64,000 nucleotides of DNA, from the NCBI GenBank assembly GCA_017304475.1, contig JAFKKV010000032.1, forward strand, positions 59,249-123,248. Reading direction: 5' to 3'. Shown here piece by piece: positions 62,658-64,000 of the stretch. The stretch comes from Hyphomicrobiales bacterium. GTDB lineage: Bacteria; Pseudomonadota; Alphaproteobacteria; Rhizobiales; Phreatobacteraceae. The notes below the pieces were generated by a model. It was not told where the DNA came from and searched no databases. It saw only the letters and a list, made by a program, of their open reading frames with translations. The translations under genes were made by a program, and so were the position numbers. Position 1 is the stretch's first letter. Each line of letters begins with the position of its first letter.

Positions 62658-63598
62658 GCGACCGGGACACATCGCGCTCGCGCGTCATGCTGGGCATCGC
62701 CGCGCTGGTCGCCACCGGCGCGCTCTGGGGCAGCAATCACGTCGTCTCACGGGCGGTGCGTGATATCGTGCCGCTGCCGTCCATGGTGTTCTGGCGCTGG
62801 GCCATCGGCGCGACCATCCTGACGCTGATCGCGCTGCCGACGCTGCGTCCGGCCTGGCCGGCGATCCGCGCGCGCCTCGGCGAGCTGATCCTCGGCGGCG
62901 TGATCGGCGTCGGCATCTTCTCCTATCTTCTGATCGGCGGGGCCTATCGCAGCATCGCCATCGAAGTCGGTTTCATCAATGCGACGACGCCGATCTGGGT
63001 GGCCCTGCTGGGCCTGAGGATGGGCGAGGGGCGGGTGCCGGCCGCTACCTGGGCGGCGCTGGGCATCGCCTTTGCCGGCACGCTCCTGATCATCACCAAG
63101 GGCGACCCGGCCGTCATCGCGCAGCTCGATTTCAACCTCGGCAATCTCCTGTCGCTGCTCGCCGCCATCACCTTCGCCTGGTTCTCGATCCGCCTGCGCG
63201 ACTGGACCCGCACCATCGACGCCCTGCCGCTCTCGGTGGTGACCGCCTGGTCGGCTCTGCTCGTGGTGTTCCTGCCGGTCTATCTGGCTTGGCTCGCCAC
63301 CGGCGGCCCTTGGCTGGTCTGGCCGGGTGAGAGCCGCGAGGTGGCGCTCGGCGCCATCGGCTATGTCGCGCTCGGTCCGACCATGCTCGGCAACCTGTTC
63401 TATCTCTACGGCGTCGCCACCAACGGCCCGCAGCGCGCCGCCATCTTTCTCTATCTCAGCCCGGTCTTCTCCGCCGGCTTCGCCATGATCTGGCTCGGCG
63501 AACAGCTCGCCTGGTTCCATGTCGCGGGTTTCGTCGCGATCGTCGGTGGACTGGTGCTGCTCAACAGGGGCGGGAGGGTGCGGGTGAAGCCGGCGTGA
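62654..63598 (+). CDS. EamA/DMT family transporter
   Basis: 314 residues, ten helices in two EamA halves (GIAALVATGALWGSNHVVSRAVRDIVPLPSMVFWRWAIGA; NLLSLLAAITFAWFSIRLRDWTRT). It overlaps the ABC permease by 4 bp, so it is the last gene of the HyuA operon. An exporter coupled to an importer operon suggests removal of a product such as an amino acid freed by ring opening (inference). Confidence 0.93.
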   Translation: MSDRDTSRSRVMLGIAALVATGALWGSNHVVSRAVRDIVPLPSMVFWRWAIGATILTLIALPTLRPAWPAIRARLGELILGGVIGVGIFSYLLIGGAYRSIAIEVGFINATTPIWVALLGLRMGEGRVPAATWAALGIAFAGTLLIITKGDPAVIAQLDFNLGNLLSLLAAITFAWFSIRLRDWTRTIDALPLSVVTAWSALLVVFLPVYLAWLATGGPWLVWPGESREVALGAIGYVALGPTMLGNLFYLYGVATNGPQRAAIFLYLSPVFSAGFAMIWLGEQLAWFHVAGFVAIVGGLVLLNRGGRVRVKPA

Positions 63599-63947
63599 GG
63601 GGATGGCCTGACGATACGCAGCCTGCACGGCTTGCGCTGGAACCTCTACGTCACCCCCGGCGAGCCGGAGCAGAAGCCCTTGCTTCTGCGGAGGCGAGGG
63701 AAGGGGGTCCAGGAGTTGCAGCGCGCGACCGTGGCGCTGGGAAATCACGGCGTTGGCATGCGCTGCAAGCGCCGATGAAGCGGCCCTGGACCCCCTTCCC
63801 TCGCTTCGCTCGCCGGGGGTGACGTTAGGGGTTCACATGCGAACCTGGGAACCGCTAGAGCGCGATCGGCTCAGTTTGAATCGAAGGGGGATTCCCTTGG
63901 AGCTTCGGTTCTGATTCAAACTATCTGCTGGGCGGAGGCCAGCAGAT
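63599..63947. other. 349 bp gene-free interval with a structured repeat and a probable IS end
   Basis: Holds the family 2 repeat copy B (63648-63825) and, from about 63858, what looks like the left end of an IS630-type element, including an inverted pair AGTTTGAATC/GATTCAAACT (63873-63922). No gene is seen in it. Confidence 0.6.
63648..63825. repeat. Structured intergenic repeat, family 2, copy B
   Basis: Outer arms ACGTCACCCCCGGCGAGC and its exact complement, inner arms GCGAGGGAAGGGGGTCC and its complement, and a side hairpin GCAGAAGC-CCTT-GCTTCTGC in the left half. The plan is that of copy A at 41930. Lies 50 bp after the EamA stop and could terminate the HyuA operon. Confidence 0.82.
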
Positions 63948-64000
63948 ATGCCGAAGCCCTATTCCCTTGATCTGCGTGAGCGGGTGGTGGCCCGGGTGCT
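63948..64000 (+). mobile_element. IS630-family transposase, 5' end only
   Basis: The reading frame starting at ATG 63948 gives MPKPYSLDLRERVVARV, the common N-terminus of IS630-family transposases (first helix-turn-helix part). The rest is cut by the window edge, so it is unknown whether the element is intact. The IS may begin near 63858, after the TA at 63856-63857; IS630 elements insert at TA. Basis: short but characteristic motif. Confidence 0.75.

Overview
The window is chromosomal-looking DNA of a high-GC alphaproteobacterium, most likely of the order Hyphomicrobiales (Rhizobiales). This rests on general features: GC-rich codon use, many Bug-type and Liv-type solute receptors, Tat-like signal peptides on receptors, and compact palindromic repeats of a type common in that order. 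No rRNA, tRNA or housekeeping gene was seen, so the genus is not determined. The content is accessory catabolism and transport: I count five ABC importers or importer parts, two orphan tripartite-tricarboxylate (Bug) receptors, and eight regulators (two LysR, one each of IclR, MarR, GntR/FCD, TetR and GAF-LytTR families, plus local operator candidates).

Layout. 1-6014 (minus strand): a dipeptide-type permease (cut by the window edge) and its receptor, an SDR dehydrogenase, a class III aminotransferase and an epimerase-like SDR. 6149-12372 (plus): a small membrane protein, a Bug receptor, an FAD enzyme, LysR, an orphan chorismate-binding enzyme and an SMP-30 lactonase. 12400-17509 (minus): a large PATR-repeat autotransporter and a GAF-LytTR regulator, followed by an AT-richer 0.77 kb gene-free stretch.

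18277-33560 is a divergent catabolic locus. The left operon encodes a Liv importer (with LivM, LivG and LivF fused in one protein), an AroE-like dehydrogenase, two KstD-like flavoprotein desaturases, a NIPSNAP protein, a TIM-barrel isomerase-like protein and an SDR. The right operon encodes a Gfo/Idh/MocA oxidoreductase, an IclR regulator, an epimerase-like SDR and a second TIM-barrel protein. An IclR-type palindrome sits between the two operons. I read this as a candidate undescribed pathway for uptake and stepwise dehydrogenation of a hydroxylated alicyclic compound.

33544-46989: an EamA exporter with a divergent LysR; then an aminotransferase and MarR facing a rightward operon of a ThDP enzyme, a Bug receptor, LivK, LivH, LivM, LivG and a LivF that is fused in frame to an aromatic-type aldehyde dehydrogenase. 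Transamination, 2-oxoacid decarboxylation and aldehyde oxidation would form a logical route. 47260-55107: a CUT1 sugar ABC importer with Gfo oxidoreductase and GntR, divergent from an IlvD/Edd dehydratase. 55485-63598: a tightly overlapped seven-gene operon, HyuA-HyuB-TetR-SsuA/TauA-like ABC importer-EamA, with a TetR-type palindrome just before the first start codon. The window ends in the start of an IS630-like transposase.

Two families of structured intergenic repeats punctuate gene ends: four copies of a ~165 bp element and two copies of a ~120-180 bp element. Both show paired base changes in their hairpin arms.
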